This document shows, piece by piece, positions 1 to 6,849 of a stretch of DNA of 15,573 bases (the first letter of the stretch is position 1; each line of letters begins with the position of its first letter). The notes beneath the pieces were generated by a model that saw only the letters and a program-made list of their open reading frames with translations, did no database searches and was not told the DNA's origin. This stretch comes from Methanobacteriota archaeon (GTDB lineage: Archaea; Thermoplasmatota; Poseidoniia; Poseidoniales; Poseidoniaceae), in the NCBI GenBank assembly GCA_002727485.1, contig PBXE01000020.1, forward strand, positions 13,417 through 28,989, read 5' to 3'. Both the position numbers and the translations under genes were made by a program.

Positions 1-113
1 AAATCGTTACTATCAAGTACAATTTGTACCTTTTCTCTAAGTAATCGTTGAATTATGGAATTTCCCAGCGATCCCAACTGCCCACGTAAATGAATTACAG
101 GAAATTCCTCCAT
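1..113 (-). CDS. N-terminal fragment of a probable NAD(P)-binding Rossmann (SDR/epimerase-like) protein
   Basis: A minus-strand reading frame opens with ATG at 113 and stays open to the left edge, so only about 37 codons are visible. The peptide has a hydrophobic first strand (PVIHL), then GQLGSLG, which fits the GxxGxxG dinucleotide-binding loop. A helix (NSIIQRLLREK) and a second strand ending in an acidic residue (VQIVLD) follow. That order is the beta-alpha-beta start of an extended short-chain dehydrogenase or nucleotide-sugar epimerase. No Shine-Dalgarno is evident before the ATG. The gene is divergent from the PRC-barrel gene across an AT-rich spacer. The family call rests on this short N-terminus only; another Rossmann-fold enzyme is possible. 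Confidence 0.42.
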   Translation of the reverse strand, partial: MEEFPVIHLRGQLGSLGNSIIQRLLREKVQIVLDSND

Positions 114-349
114 GATCGGGCTAAAAGGTTCACACTGTTAATTGATGTCGTAGAGGCTATTTTTCGAATAATAGGTTTAAAATTAGTATTTTCAATTGAA
201 AAACCAAAAATATTCAATTTATATTTACACGCAGATGTAAAAAATGTTACTGCCCTGGAGCAATTGAATAATCGATAAATTAATGATTTTTATTCGTTAA
301 AAATAAATAAAGTTAGAATTATTTTTATTAAACTCTTATTGGAAATAAG

Positions 350-421
350 ATTATACGACATTCAGTAAAATTGATTTTTTTATCGCTTTTCCAATTGAAC
401 TTGAATAAATTATACGACATT
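350..421 (+). repeat. Direct repeat pair ATTATACGACATT
   Basis: The 13-mer ATTATACGACATT is present exactly at 350-362 and 409-421, start to start 59 bases. An inverted copy of its 8-bp core lies at 145-152. The pair sits upstream of the PRC-barrel gene and its candidate promoter, so a regulator-binding role is possible. Confidence 0.55.
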
Positions 422-431
422 TTCAATTGGA
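390..431. repeat. 10-bp inverted repeat around the second direct-repeat copy
   Basis: TCCAATTGAA at 390-399 is matched perfectly by TTCAATTGGA at 422-431, with a 22-base spacer that contains the second ATTATACGACATT copy. It lies just upstream of the presumed promoter of the PRC-barrel gene. It could be an operator, a cruciform, or a weak stem in a transcript. Confidence 0.45.
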
Positions 432-440
432 TTTTAACTA

Positions 441-449
441 AATTTATGC
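441..449 (+). promoter_or_regulatory. Possible TATA box for the PRC-barrel gene
   Basis: AATTTATGC lies about 70-80 bases before the start codon, within the AT-rich spacer and just before a more GC-rich leader. With archaeal spacing, transcription would begin near 470. Other AT-rich words nearby could serve as well. Confidence 0.25.
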
Positions 450-518
450 AAAGACTATAAGACCCTCCACGACAGAGGACCATTTAACCGGAAGAGCCGG
501 AACAAGGAGATGGGAAAA

Positions 519-1103
519 ATGCCAAATGAAAAATACAACATCCAGGAGTTACTCCAAAGAGATGTATATGTGAATGATAAGAAAGTAGGAACAATAGTGG
601 GTGAAAGACATCACCCGAATGAAGCTAGAGTGCGATCGATGCGTATTCAAGTTGAAACTGATGTTGCTGACGAATATATGAGAAAGCCTGCTGAATTAGC
701 ACCTTTACCAAAGGAACTAGTTCATAGCATTAGAAATGATGGAACAGTAAAGTTATCAAAATCAATGCGCGAACTACAGAGAAGATGGAGAAATACCGTA
801 CGTATTGATGAAAAATTATACGCACCAGATGAAATGCTAGATAGGGCAGTATTAGATAACCAAGGAAGAGAAATCGGAGTGATAAGCAAATTATTCAAAG
901 TTAAGAGGACATACAAAGGTGTTATTGTACAAACACGTCTTGGAGTACAGAAGGATTTCGGAATTGAAGAACAAATTAGAATTCCTATAACTGCGTTTTC
1001 CAGAACTAGGGAGCGCTTGGATGAAGTAGTTCTATCTAGAACCTTTGAAAGAGTCCTTCAATTGCCTTCATACATTACAATTAATCAAATGCCTGAAAAT
1101 TGA
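519..1103 (+). CDS. Tandem PRC-barrel domain protein
   Basis: A 194-residue soluble protein that appears to contain two PRC-barrel-like domains. The first is at about residues 11-90, opening LLQRDVYVNDKKVGTIVGE. The second is at about 106-185, opening MLDRAVLDNQGREIGVIS. The x-V-x-(D/N)-x-x-G-x-(E/K)-(I/V)-G start of each copy is the family signature. A basic linker (ELQRRWRN) joins them. PRC barrels are small beta-barrels used as RNA- or protein-binding modules; archaeal members include ribosome-maturation-like and cell-division (CdpB-type) proteins. The start at 519 is preferred over the ATG at 510, because AAGGAG (504-509) directly abuts 510 but leaves a 9-base spacer to 519. There is no signal peptide, membrane segment or cysteine. 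The gene is probably monocistronic. The specific role is unknown. Confidence 0.6.
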   Translation: MPNEKYNIQELLQRDVYVNDKKVGTIVGERHHPNEARVRSMRIQVETDVADEYMRKPAELAPLPKELVHSIRNDGTVKLSKSMRELQRRWRNTVRIDEKLYAPDEMLDRAVLDNQGREIGVISKLFKVKRTYKGVIVQTRLGVQKDFGIEEQIRIPITAFSRTRERLDEVVLSRTFERVLQLPSYITINQMPEN

Positions 1104-1136
1104 TTGGAAAATCTATTTTCTAACGAGCGATTTATT

Positions 1137-1154
1137 CCGTCACTCTTATGACGG
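1137..1154. other. Small hairpin between the PRC-barrel gene and tRNA-Ile
   Basis: CCGTCA (1137-1142) and TGACGG (1149-1154) form a perfect 6-bp stem with a 6-base loop, extendable by two T-G wobbles. It lies in the 77-base gap between the upstream stop codon and the tRNA, overlapping the expected tRNA promoter zone. It may be a terminator stem or chance. Confidence 0.3.
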
Positions 1155-1180
1155 GGAGGTTAGTCGGCGAGTTTACCCTT

Positions 1181-1257
1181 GCGCGGGTAGCTTAGTCGGT
1201 TGGAGCACCCGGCTGATAACCGGGAGGTCGCAGGTTCAAGTCCTGCCTCGCGCACCA
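1181..1257 (+). tRNA. tRNA-Ile (anticodon GAU), CCA encoded
   Basis: A full cloverleaf can be folded. The acceptor is GCGCGGG with CUCGCGC (one G-U pair), followed by discriminator A and an encoded CCA at 1255-1257. The D arm is GCUU/GAGC with a 9-base loop containing GG. The anticodon stem CCCGG/CCGGG has loop CUGAUAA, placing anticodon GAU at 1215-1217. The variable loop has 5 bases, and the T arm GCAGG/CCUGC has loop UUCAAGU. No intron is present. A TATA-like word (CTTATG, about 1145-1150) sits about 31-36 bases upstream. The PRPP synthetase gene follows on the same strand 64 bases later. Confidence 0.95.
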
Positions 1258-1321
1258 AATACTACTTTCCACGCGCAAAGAACATGAATGTCCACTCCAA
1301 GGGTTGACCAGAGGGGATACT

Positions 1322-2269
1322 ATGGTTGTACTATCCGGCAGCAATTCAAAGCCCCTTGCCGAGCAACTTGCTGAGTCACTAAATTGGGAACATCACTCTC
1401 TAGAGACTAGGCGCTTTCCTGACACCGAAGGATACATTAGAATCCCCGAGGAAGTGATTGAGGCTGTAAGAAAAGAGCCTGTTGTCTTAGTTTCAAACAC
1501 CTTTCCAGATTCTGGAATTATTGAAACTATGCTGATGTTAGAAGCGATTAATGATGTGCGTTCTGGAAAAATGGAGAACCTGAAGAATATTGGCCCGCAA
1601 GAGATGGAAGACATCGGCCCTGGGGTTTTACTTGCGATCCCATACTTTGGATATTCTAGACAAGATAAAAGATTTAATCCAGGTGAGGCTATTTCTGCAA
1701 GAGCAATCGCAAACCTCCTAGCATCCAGATGTGAAGGAATGGTTGTTTTTGACATTCATGAACCTAAAGTACTCGAAGGCTTGTCAGTTCCTGTTGCCTT
1801 TACTTCGGCTATGCCAGAACTAGCTTTACATCTTAGACAAGAAGTCAATCCTGATTTCATCTTATCGCCCGACAAGGGGGCCATTGAAAGAGCATCTCAA
1901 GTTGCTAATCTAATCGATTGCCAATTCTCATACTTAGAGAAAACAAGAATAGATGCTCATACTATTATTCACAAAGCAAAAGATTTAGACGTAGACGGAA
2001 AGATTGTAGCAATCGTAGATGACATGATTGCAACTGGAGGGACTATTTGTCGTGCTGCAGACGCTCTAAGAAGTCAAGGCGCTACGGAAGTTCATGCAGC
2101 TTGCTCTCACGGATTATTTACTGGTGGAGCAATTGCTCGGTTAGTAAGATATGTTGATGGGGTTCACTCTACAAGCTCGCTTCCAAACCCTCGCGATGTT
2201 ATCTCCGGCGGCCCTGCGCTTGCAAGAGGGGTCAACGAGTTATTTGAAACACTAAACTGGAATTTCTAG
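1322..2269 (+). CDS. prs: Ribose-phosphate diphosphokinase (PRPP synthetase)
   Basis: This enzyme makes 5-phosphoribosyl-1-diphosphate from ribose 5-phosphate and ATP, the precursor for purines, pyrimidines, His, Trp and NAD. The 315-residue protein carries the hallmarks: the ATP-binding segment IPYFGYSRQDKRF (106-118), FDIHEP with the metal-binding His (143-148), the flexible-loop region EKTRI (206-210), and the PRPP/ribose-5-P binding motif VDDMIATGGT (232-241). The ATG at 1322 is chosen over the TTG at 1304, because the protein then begins directly with the family's first strand (MVVLSGSNS) and a GAGGGG Shine-Dalgarno-like site precedes it. An extra stretch of roughly 15 residues (about 81-100) sits just before IPYFGYSRQ, where bacterial relatives have a short turn. 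Length is otherwise typical. It follows tRNA-Ile. Confidence 0.95.
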   Translation: MVVLSGSNSKPLAEQLAESLNWEHHSLETRRFPDTEGYIRIPEEVIEAVRKEPVVLVSNTFPDSGIIETMLMLEAINDVRSGKMENLKNIGPQEMEDIGPGVLLAIPYFGYSRQDKRFNPGEAISARAIANLLASRCEGMVVFDIHEPKVLEGLSVPVAFTSAMPELALHLRQEVNPDFILSPDKGAIERASQVANLIDCQFSYLEKTRIDAHTIIHKAKDLDVDGKIVAIVDDMIATGGTICRAADALRSQGATEVHAACSHGLFTGGAIARLVRYVDGVHSTSSLPNPRDVISGGPALARGVNELFETLNWNF

Positions 2270-2303
2270 GGCCGCAGTTGCTCTTTTTGCCAATAATTAT
2301 CCC

Positions 2304-2321
2304 ACCAAAAATTGGTTTTTT
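2304..2321 (+). terminator. Possible hairpin plus T-tract terminator after prs
   Basis: ACCAA (2304-2308), loop AAA, then TTGGT (2312-2316) run straight into six Ts (2316-2321), in the gap between prs and the ribosomal operon. A separate T5 tract at 2283-2287 is also close to the prs stop codon. Archaeal termination depends mainly on T-tracts, so either could act; the short stem is weak. Confidence 0.4.
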
Positions 2322-2355
2322 ACAATAAATTTCCTACTGCTTTTCTTCCGTCGCG

Positions 2356-2364
2356 TTTATATTG
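2356..2364 (+). promoter_or_regulatory. TATA box of the ribosomal/NDK/aIF5B operon
   Basis: TTTATATTG is a good archaeal TATA element 51-59 bases before the L7Ae start codon. With the usual spacing of about 25 bases, transcription would start near 2385-2390. That leaves a short leader containing the GGAGAG ribosome-binding site. Confidence 0.5.
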
Positions 2365-2414
2365 TTGAGGTTGTGCGCATGGTTGCCTTTAACATGAGGA
2401 TGGAGAGAATTCCG

Positions 2415-2786
2415 ATGAGTGTACACGTGCGATTTGAAACCCCAACAGAAGTATCAGACAAAATATATGAGATGATTCAAGCCAATTCTAATGGTAGAAT
2501 CAAGAAAGGAAGTAATGAAGTAACCAAGACTGCTGAACGAGGCACTGCCCAGTTCATTGTCTTAGCAGAGGATGTTAATCCTCCAGAACTTCTTGCTCAT
2601 ATTCCTTTGATTTGTGAAGAAAAGGGAATTCCTTACGGATATGTTCCATCTCAAGAATACCTTGCGTCCGAAGCTGGATTGCCTAAAGGTGTTAAAACTG
2701 CATCAATCGCAGTCATGGAAATAAACAAAGGCGCCCAAGAGAAATTCAATGAAGTTGTTGAAGTAATCAACGGGCTAAAGGCTTGA
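2415..2786 (+). CDS. rpl7ae: Ribosomal protein L7Ae (kink-turn binding)
   Basis: A 123-residue archaeal L7Ae, the kink-turn RNA-binding protein of the large ribosomal subunit and of the box C/D and H/ACA RNPs and RNase P. The core RNA-binding signature is clear: [17 protein letters not shown] (27-43), followed by [12 protein letters not shown] and the loop CEEKGIPY. Length is normal. Several in-frame starts exist upstream (GTG 2373, ATG 2379, 2394 and 2400). ATG 2415 is chosen because GGAGAG at 2402-2407 lies 7 bases before it and because family members begin at this point ([10 protein letters not shown]). It is the first gene of the conserved archaeal cluster L7Ae-S28e-L24e-NDK-aIF5B. Confidence 0.96.
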   Translation: MSVHVRFETPTEVSDKIYEMIQANSNGRIKKGSNEVTKTAERGTAQFIVLAEDVNPPELLAHIPLICEEKGIPYGYVPSQEYLASEAGLPKGVKTASIAVMEINKGAQEKFNEVVEVINGLKA

Positions 2787-2808
2787 ATTAATTTCGGAGT
2801 TGAGTAAA

Positions 2809-3033
2809 ATGAGCGAAGAACTTGGTGGATGGCCAGCAGAAGTAGTTGAGATTGTTGGCAGAACCGGTATGACCGGCGAAGCAACTCAGGTCAAGGTACG
2901 TGTTAATGACGCACCTAACCCTCGTGACGTCGGCCGAATTATTACTCGTAACGTACTTGGACCTATACGTATTGGTGATATACTAATGCTTAGAGACACT
3001 GGTCGAGAAGCACGTAAGTTGAATGCAAGGTGA
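2809..3033 (+). CDS. rps28e: Ribosomal protein S28e
   Basis: A 74-residue small-subunit ribosomal protein with the S1/OB-like beta-barrel fold, found in archaea and eukaryotes. Recognisable segments are [37 protein letters not shown] and the conserved C-terminal end [10 protein letters not shown]. The ATG at 2809 is preferred over the TTG at 2800, since GGAG (2796-2799) leaves 9 bases to the ATG. It lies 22 bases downstream of L7Ae. Its TGA stop is embedded in the Shine-Dalgarno of L24e (AAGGTGAT, 3027-3034), so translation of the two genes is probably coupled. Confidence 0.95.
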   Translation: MSEELGGWPAEVVEIVGRTGMTGEATQVKVRVNDAPNPRDVGRIITRNVLGPIRIGDILMLRDTGREARKLNAR

Positions 3034-3038
3034 TAGAT

Positions 3039-3227
3039 GTGCCAGAAAGAAGAATTTGTAGTTTCTCTGGAGAAGAGATCGAGCCAGGAACTGGAATGAT
3101 GTTTGTCCGTAAAGATGGCAGTATCATGTGGTTCAAAAATTCCAAAGCTAGAAAGAACATGGTGAAATTGCGAAGAAATTCTCGTAAGGTCAAGTGGACT
3201 CGTCACTTTGTCAAAGGTGGAATATAA
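3039..3227 (+). CDS. rpl24e: Ribosomal protein L24e, zinc ligands largely lost
   Basis: A 62-residue large-subunit ribosomal protein. The family pattern is clear: RRICSFSGEEIEPGTGMMFVRKDGS, then a basic C-terminal half RKNMVKLRRNSRKVKWT. GTG at 3039 is preferred to the in-frame GTG at 3030, because AAGGTGAT (3027-3034) lies 4 bases before it and the protein then opens as family members do (MPxxR-x-CSF). Archaeal L24e normally carries a C-x2-C ... C-x3-C zinc site. Here only the first Cys (C7) remains: the second position is Ser10, and the FCSSKCRKN block reads FKNSKARKN, with Lys33 and Ala37 in place of Cys. It is a zinc-less form that probably keeps its fold and rRNA contacts. NDK follows after 54 bases. 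Confidence 0.92.
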   Translation: MPERRICSFSGEEIEPGTGMMFVRKDGSIMWFKNSKARKNMVKLRRNSRKVKWTRHFVKGGI

Positions 3228-3281
3228 TATTTCATTGTATAACTAACTTTAATCAAGTGTCTTTGGATATATGGTGATAAT

Positions 3282-3728
3282 ATGGAAACAACATATGTAA
3301 TGATAAAGCCAGATGGCGTACAACGTGGATTGATTGGTGAAATTATTGGAAGATTTGAGCAAAAAGGATTGAAATTGGTAGGACTAAAGTCAATTATTCC
3401 AAGTGAGGAAATTGCTCGCTCTCATTATGCTGTCCACTCAGAAAGACCGTTTTTCCCTGGACTAATCAAATTCGTAACTTCTGGACCTGTGGTTTGTATG
3501 GCATGGGCCGGAAAGGATGCGATTAGTGTTGCTAGAAATTTAATTGGCCCAACCAATGGAAGAGAAGCACCTCCTGGAACAATTCGTGGTGATTATGGAA
3601 TGGATATTGGATACAATATGATTCATGGTTCTGATGCTCCCGAAACTGCTGAGTTTGAACTTGGCCTATGGTTCTCTGAAGGTTTAATGGAATGGGACCT
3701 TACCATCTCAAGATGGTTTTATGAGTGA
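3282..3728 (+). CDS. ndk: Nucleoside diphosphate kinase
   Basis: This enzyme transfers the gamma-phosphate between nucleoside tri- and diphosphates through a phospho-histidine, keeping NTP pools balanced. The 148-residue sequence shows the family start ([16 protein letters not shown], with catalytic Lys9), [35 protein letters not shown] and the active-site motif NMIHGSD with His115. Length is normal. GGTGAT (3273-3278) lies just before the ATG. NDK between L24e and aIF5B is the standard archaeal arrangement, so it is probably cotranscribed. A TATA-like GTATAAC about 45 bases upstream could add an internal promoter. Confidence 0.96.
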   Translation: METTYVMIKPDGVQRGLIGEIIGRFEQKGLKLVGLKSIIPSEEIARSHYAVHSERPFFPGLIKFVTSGPVVCMAWAGKDAISVARNLIGPTNGREAPPGTIRGDYGMDIGYNMIHGSDAPETAEFELGLWFSEGLMEWDLTISRWFYE

Positions 3729-3766
3729 TAAGCACGGACCTTGCTCCCACAGTGGAGGTTTGATTT

Positions 3767-5674
3767 ATGTCAGAAGAGGTTGAAGAAGAGGTAATCCGCG
3801 GGAATAATCGTCAACCTATTGTCTCTGTTTTAGGCCATGTTGACCATGGAAAAACAAGTGTTCTAGATTTGGTTCGCTCGATCGGAACTGAAAAGCAAGC
3901 CAGTGTTATGAATAGAGAGGCTGGGGGAATCACACAGCATATTGGAGCTACGGAAGTTCCTGCTGATGTTTTGAACGATACTTGTTCAGCAATGCTTGGA
4001 GGTAATAACTTCAAATCCCCAGGCTTACTTTTTATCGATACCCCAGGCCACCACTCTTTTGTTAGCCTCAGAAATCGTGGCGGCTCAGTCGCAGATATTG
4101 CAATTCTTGTAATCGATATCATGGAAGGCCTTCAACCTCAAACTATTGAAAGTCTAAATACACTAAAAGAAACAAAAACACCATTTGTAATTGCAGCGAA
4201 TAAAGTTGACAGAATTCACGGCTGGAGATGTGAATCGGGACGTTCATTTATTCAGTCTTTCAAAGAGCAAAGAGAGGATGTTACCTCTTTGTTTGATGAT
4301 AGATATTGGAAACTCTTAGGTCAATTTTCTGAGCACGGATTTAATATTGAACGGTATGATAAGATTAGAGATTTTACTCAGAATGTCGCTGTAGTACCTA
4401 TGAGTGCAAAAGAAGGTGAAGGTTTACAGGATTTACTAGCAGTAAGTGTCGGACTTGCAGAAAGATTCCTTGAAGATAGGTTGACCGATACTATTGGACC
4501 AGCACAAGGTACAGTTCTTGAGATGCGTGATGAAGTTGGAATGGGTAAAACAATTGATGTCATTCTTTACAGAGGTTCATTAAAAATTGGAGATAAAATC
4601 ATGTTAGCATCTAATGATGGCCCATTTTCTACACATATCAAAGGATTAAAACGTCCTAAGGGAATGTCTGAAATGAGAGACGCTGGCAAAAGATGGATGA
4701 ATTTCTCAGAAGTAGATGCCGCATGTGGTGTAAAAATAGTAGCCCCTAAACTGGAGCAGGCTATTGCTGGAACGACTCTTTATCTAGCAAATACAGATGA
4801 ACAGATTTCAATTGCAAAATCTGCAATTCAAGAAGAATGGCGAGGAATTTATGACAAAATGCCGGTAATGTGTTCAGTATGTAATAAGATCTCATCAAGA
4901 TTAGAATTTGTCGAGCAATGTCAAAATGGAACTTGTAGAGGTGCGGTAGAAGAAAAGAATGGCGTTGTGATTAAGGCTGATACTGTAGGGGGACTCGAAG
5001 CCTTAGCTTTTGAATTATTCAAATTGAAAATACCTGTTCGCCAAGCAAGTGTTGGCCCGGTTAACAAAAAGGATATCTTGATGGCAAAGTCTATCCAAGA
5101 CCCTTTGAATAAGGTGATTTTAGGATTCTCAACCAAAGCAAATAATGAAGTCGCTGATGAACTAAAAGCTGATAATTCCGAAATAAAGTTCTTCAGTGGA
5201 TCAATCATATACCATATTTTAGACAGTTTTGAAGAATGGAGAGAAGAAACCAAACAAGCCATTGAGGCGGAACAACGGGAGTCTTTGGTATATCCTGGAA
5301 GATTACTATATCTCAAAGACCATACATTCCGATCCAAAGGTCCAGCCATTGTTGGTATGAGAGTTGTTGGTGGCAGAGTACATATTGGTCAGAGATTGAT
5401 GAAATTAGATGGTACTCCTGTTGGACAAATTAAGAGTCTGAGAACCAGGGATTCAGAAGATGTAAAAGAGGCAAACCAAGGTGATGAAGTTGCTGTAGCC
5501 ATTCAAGGACCAACGGTTGGCAGACATATTGACGAACTAGACGAATTCTATGTCGATGTTCCGGAAAAACATGCTAAAAGACTCAAGAAAATTGAATTAA
5601 CGCCTATTGAACAAGAAATTTTGGATGAATTGATTAGACTTCACAGGAAAGAAAACCATTTTTGGGGTCGTTGA
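3767..5674 (+). CDS. infB: Translation initiation factor aIF5B (IF2-like GTPase) with a Cys4 insertion
   Basis: A 635-residue GTPase that promotes ribosomal subunit joining and initiator-tRNA placement. GTPase motifs are all present: G1 GHVDHGKT (23-30), switch I AGGITQHIGA (52-61), G3 DTPGH (91-95), G4 NKVD (145-148) and G5 SAKEGEGL. Domain II follows (GTVLEMRDEVGMGKTIDVILYRG), then domain III (VVIKADTVGGLEALAFEL), domain IV (PGRLLYLKDHTFRSKGPAIVGMRV) and the C-terminal helical end with ENHFWG. A strong GGAGGT (3754-3759) sits 7 bases before the ATG. It has the archaeal length, without the long eukaryotic N-terminal extension. Unusual is a cluster C369-x2-C372-x12-C385-x4-C390 between domains II and III, where I would expect only a charged linker. 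Confidence 0.96.
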   Translation: MSEEVEEEVIRGNNRQPIVSVLGHVDHGKTSVLDLVRSIGTEKQASVMNREAGGITQHIGATEVPADVLNDTCSAMLGGNNFKSPGLLFIDTPGHHSFVSLRNRGGSVADIAILVIDIMEGLQPQTIESLNTLKETKTPFVIAANKVDRIHGWRCESGRSFIQSFKEQREDVTSLFDDRYWKLLGQFSEHGFNIERYDKIRDFTQNVAVVPMSAKEGEGLQDLLAVSVGLAERFLEDRLTDTIGPAQGTVLEMRDEVGMGKTIDVILYRGSLKIGDKIMLASNDGPFSTHIKGLKRPKGMSEMRDAGKRWMNFSEVDAACGVKIVAPKLEQAIAGTTLYLANTDEQISIAKSAIQEEWRGIYDKMPVMCSVCNKISSRLEFVEQCQNGTCRGAVEEKNGVVIKADTVGGLEALAFELFKLKIPVRQASVGPVNKKDILMAKSIQDPLNKVILGFSTKANNEVADELKADNSEIKFFSGSIIYHILDSFEEWREETKQAIEAEQRESLVYPGRLLYLKDHTFRSKGPAIVGMRVVGGRVHIGQRLMKLDGTPVGQIKSLRTRDSEDVKEANQGDEVAVAIQGPTVGRHIDELDEFYVDVPEKHAKRLKKIELTPIEQEILDELIRLHRKENHFWGR

Positions 5675-5719
5675 GTTCATTGCCGGTATGATGCACAATG
5701 ACATAACACAACCTCACAT

Positions 5720-5728
5720 TCATATATG
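5720..5728 (+). promoter_or_regulatory. Probable TATA box for the moxR-like gene
   Basis: TCATATATG lies 40-48 bases before the ATG at 5768. That leaves a leader of about 20 bases which contains the AAGGAG site at 5754-5759. The 93-base gap after aIF5B supports a fresh promoter here. Confidence 0.45.
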
Positions 5729-5767
5729 GAATGACCCCGATAGCAATTTGTCAAAGGAGTTTGTGAT

Positions 5768-6778
5768 ATGGAAGCAGGATTGTCGACCGGTGCCGGAATG
5801 GCACCACCAGCTGGAACTCAAGACTTAATCGGAACTGTTTCAGCCATTTCAAATAGTTTGATGAATGAAGTCAGTAAAGTGATTATTGGTAAAAATGAAA
5901 ATCTTAGAAGAGTTACTGTAGGTATCTTATCCAACGGAAACATGTTGTTGGAAGATTTTCCTGGATTAGCTAAAACCCTACTAGCAAATACTTTTGCAAG
6001 AGCGCTAGGATGTAAATTCAAGCGTGTCCAATTTACTCCTGACTTACTTCCTTCTGATATTATGGGGACGTATATGTATGATCAAAAATCTGGTGAATTT
6101 AAACTTCGTGCAGGTCCTTTGTTTTCCAATATTTTACTAGCTGACGAAATCAATCGAGCACCTCCAAAAACACAAGCTGCATTGCTTGAAGCAATGGAAG
6201 AAAAACAAGTTACTATCGAAGGTATCACGCACAAATTACCTGCTCCTTTCGTTGTTTTAGCAACTCAAAACCCTATCGAACAGGAGGGGACATATCCACT
6301 ACCTGAAGCTCAAATGGACCGTTTCTTGATGAAGATGAGTATGGGCTACCCTGACCGCTCTGAAGAAAAAGCGATTCTTGCTAGAAGAAAACTACGTGGT
6401 AAGGACCAACATGATGTAGAACAAGTTACTTCACCAAAGAAGGTTGTAGCAATGCAAAAGGCACTGGAAACTGTTCATGTTGACCCTGCAATTCTTTCGT
6501 ATATTGTCGAAATTGTACAAAGAACTAGGGAAGACCACCGTGTCGTAAATGGTGCATCTCCTCGTGCATCTCAATCTCTATTCAAGACTGGAAGAGCAGC
6601 GGCGGCTATTGCAGGAAGAAATTATGTCATCCCTGATGACATCAAAGGTATCGCATTACAAATAATCAGCCACCGTATTAATATGAAGCCTGAGGCTAAA
6701 ATTCGTGGAATTACCGGTATGCATATTGTTCGTAAAATCCTTTCCGAAGTCCCTGTTCCTGTCATTCAACCCGCCTGA
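5768..6778 (+). CDS. MoxR-family AAA+ ATPase
   Basis: A 336-residue cytoplasmic AAA+ chaperone-like ATPase of the MoxR group, whose members usually remodel or assemble von Willebrand factor A (vWA) or DUF58 partner proteins. Seen directly are Walker A LEDFPGLAKT (61-70), Walker B LLADEINRAPPKTQAALLEAMEE (123-145), the sensor 1 region ATQNPIEQEGTYPLPEAQMDRF (165-186) and the sensor 2 motif GASPRASQSL with Arg266. The helical lid ends in the family-typical PDDIKGIALQIISHRI. The first Walker A glycine is Asp, a tolerated variant. AAGGAG precedes the ATG at good spacing. A short Gly/Ala/Pro-rich N-terminus (1-17) looks unstructured. No DUF58, vWA or transglutaminase partner gene is adjacent, and the next gene is ParA-like, so the substrate is unknown. 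Confidence 0.92.
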   Translation: MEAGLSTGAGMAPPAGTQDLIGTVSAISNSLMNEVSKVIIGKNENLRRVTVGILSNGNMLLEDFPGLAKTLLANTFARALGCKFKRVQFTPDLLPSDIMGTYMYDQKSGEFKLRAGPLFSNILLADEINRAPPKTQAALLEAMEEKQVTIEGITHKLPAPFVVLATQNPIEQEGTYPLPEAQMDRFLMKMSMGYPDRSEEKAILARRKLRGKDQHDVEQVTSPKKVVAMQKALETVHVDPAILSYIVEIVQRTREDHRVVNGASPRASQSLFKTGRAAAAIAGRNYVIPDDIKGIALQIISHRINMKPEAKIRGITGMHIVRKILSEVPVPVIQPA

Positions 6779-6849
6779 AATTAAATCATTTAAGGCTTGC
6801 ATTGAAAGAGGAGAACTTTCCTCATTGCATTGTCCGAGAGTGTTTGTGT

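Larger units (their letters stand above)
114..509. other. AT-rich divergent intergenic region with direct and inverted repeats
   Basis: This stretch of about 400 bases holds no convincing gene. It is strongly AT-rich and carries several short ordered elements. TACGACAT occurs twice on the plus strand (354-361 and 413-420) and once inverted (145-152). There is a 14-bp palindrome centred on CAATTG at 189-202. A 10-bp inverted repeat lies at 390-399 and 422-431. It must hold the promoters of the two divergent flanking genes. The repeats could be operators; an origin-like role cannot be excluded but has no direct support here. Confidence 0.6.

Noticed and set aside
90..278. 62-residue plus-strand reading frame in the left intergenic region
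   Set aside because: It overlaps the minus-strand SDR-like start, sits in AT-rich DNA, has no good ribosome-binding site and shows no recognisable pattern.
114..509. Replication origin in the AT-rich spacer
   Set aside because: No orc1/cdc6 gene and no recognisable ORB-type element lies in the window; AT-richness and short repeats alone are not enough.
1045..1287. 80-residue frame running through the end of the PRC gene and the tRNA
   Set aside because: It overlaps a secure tRNA and another gene in a different frame; a chance opening.
1393..1755. 120-residue antisense frame within prs
   Set aside because: It is a shadow of the secure prs gene, Ser/Ile-rich without domain features.
4921..5349. 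142-residue antisense frame within aIF5B
   Set aside because: It is a mirror of the aIF5B coding frame, with low-complexity Ser/Leu composition and no ribosome-binding site.
6796..6849. Extended ParA N-terminus from TTG 6802
   Set aside because: The added residues (KEENFPHCIVRECLC) do not match the family, whose members start just before the Walker A strand. It is kept only as an alternative start.
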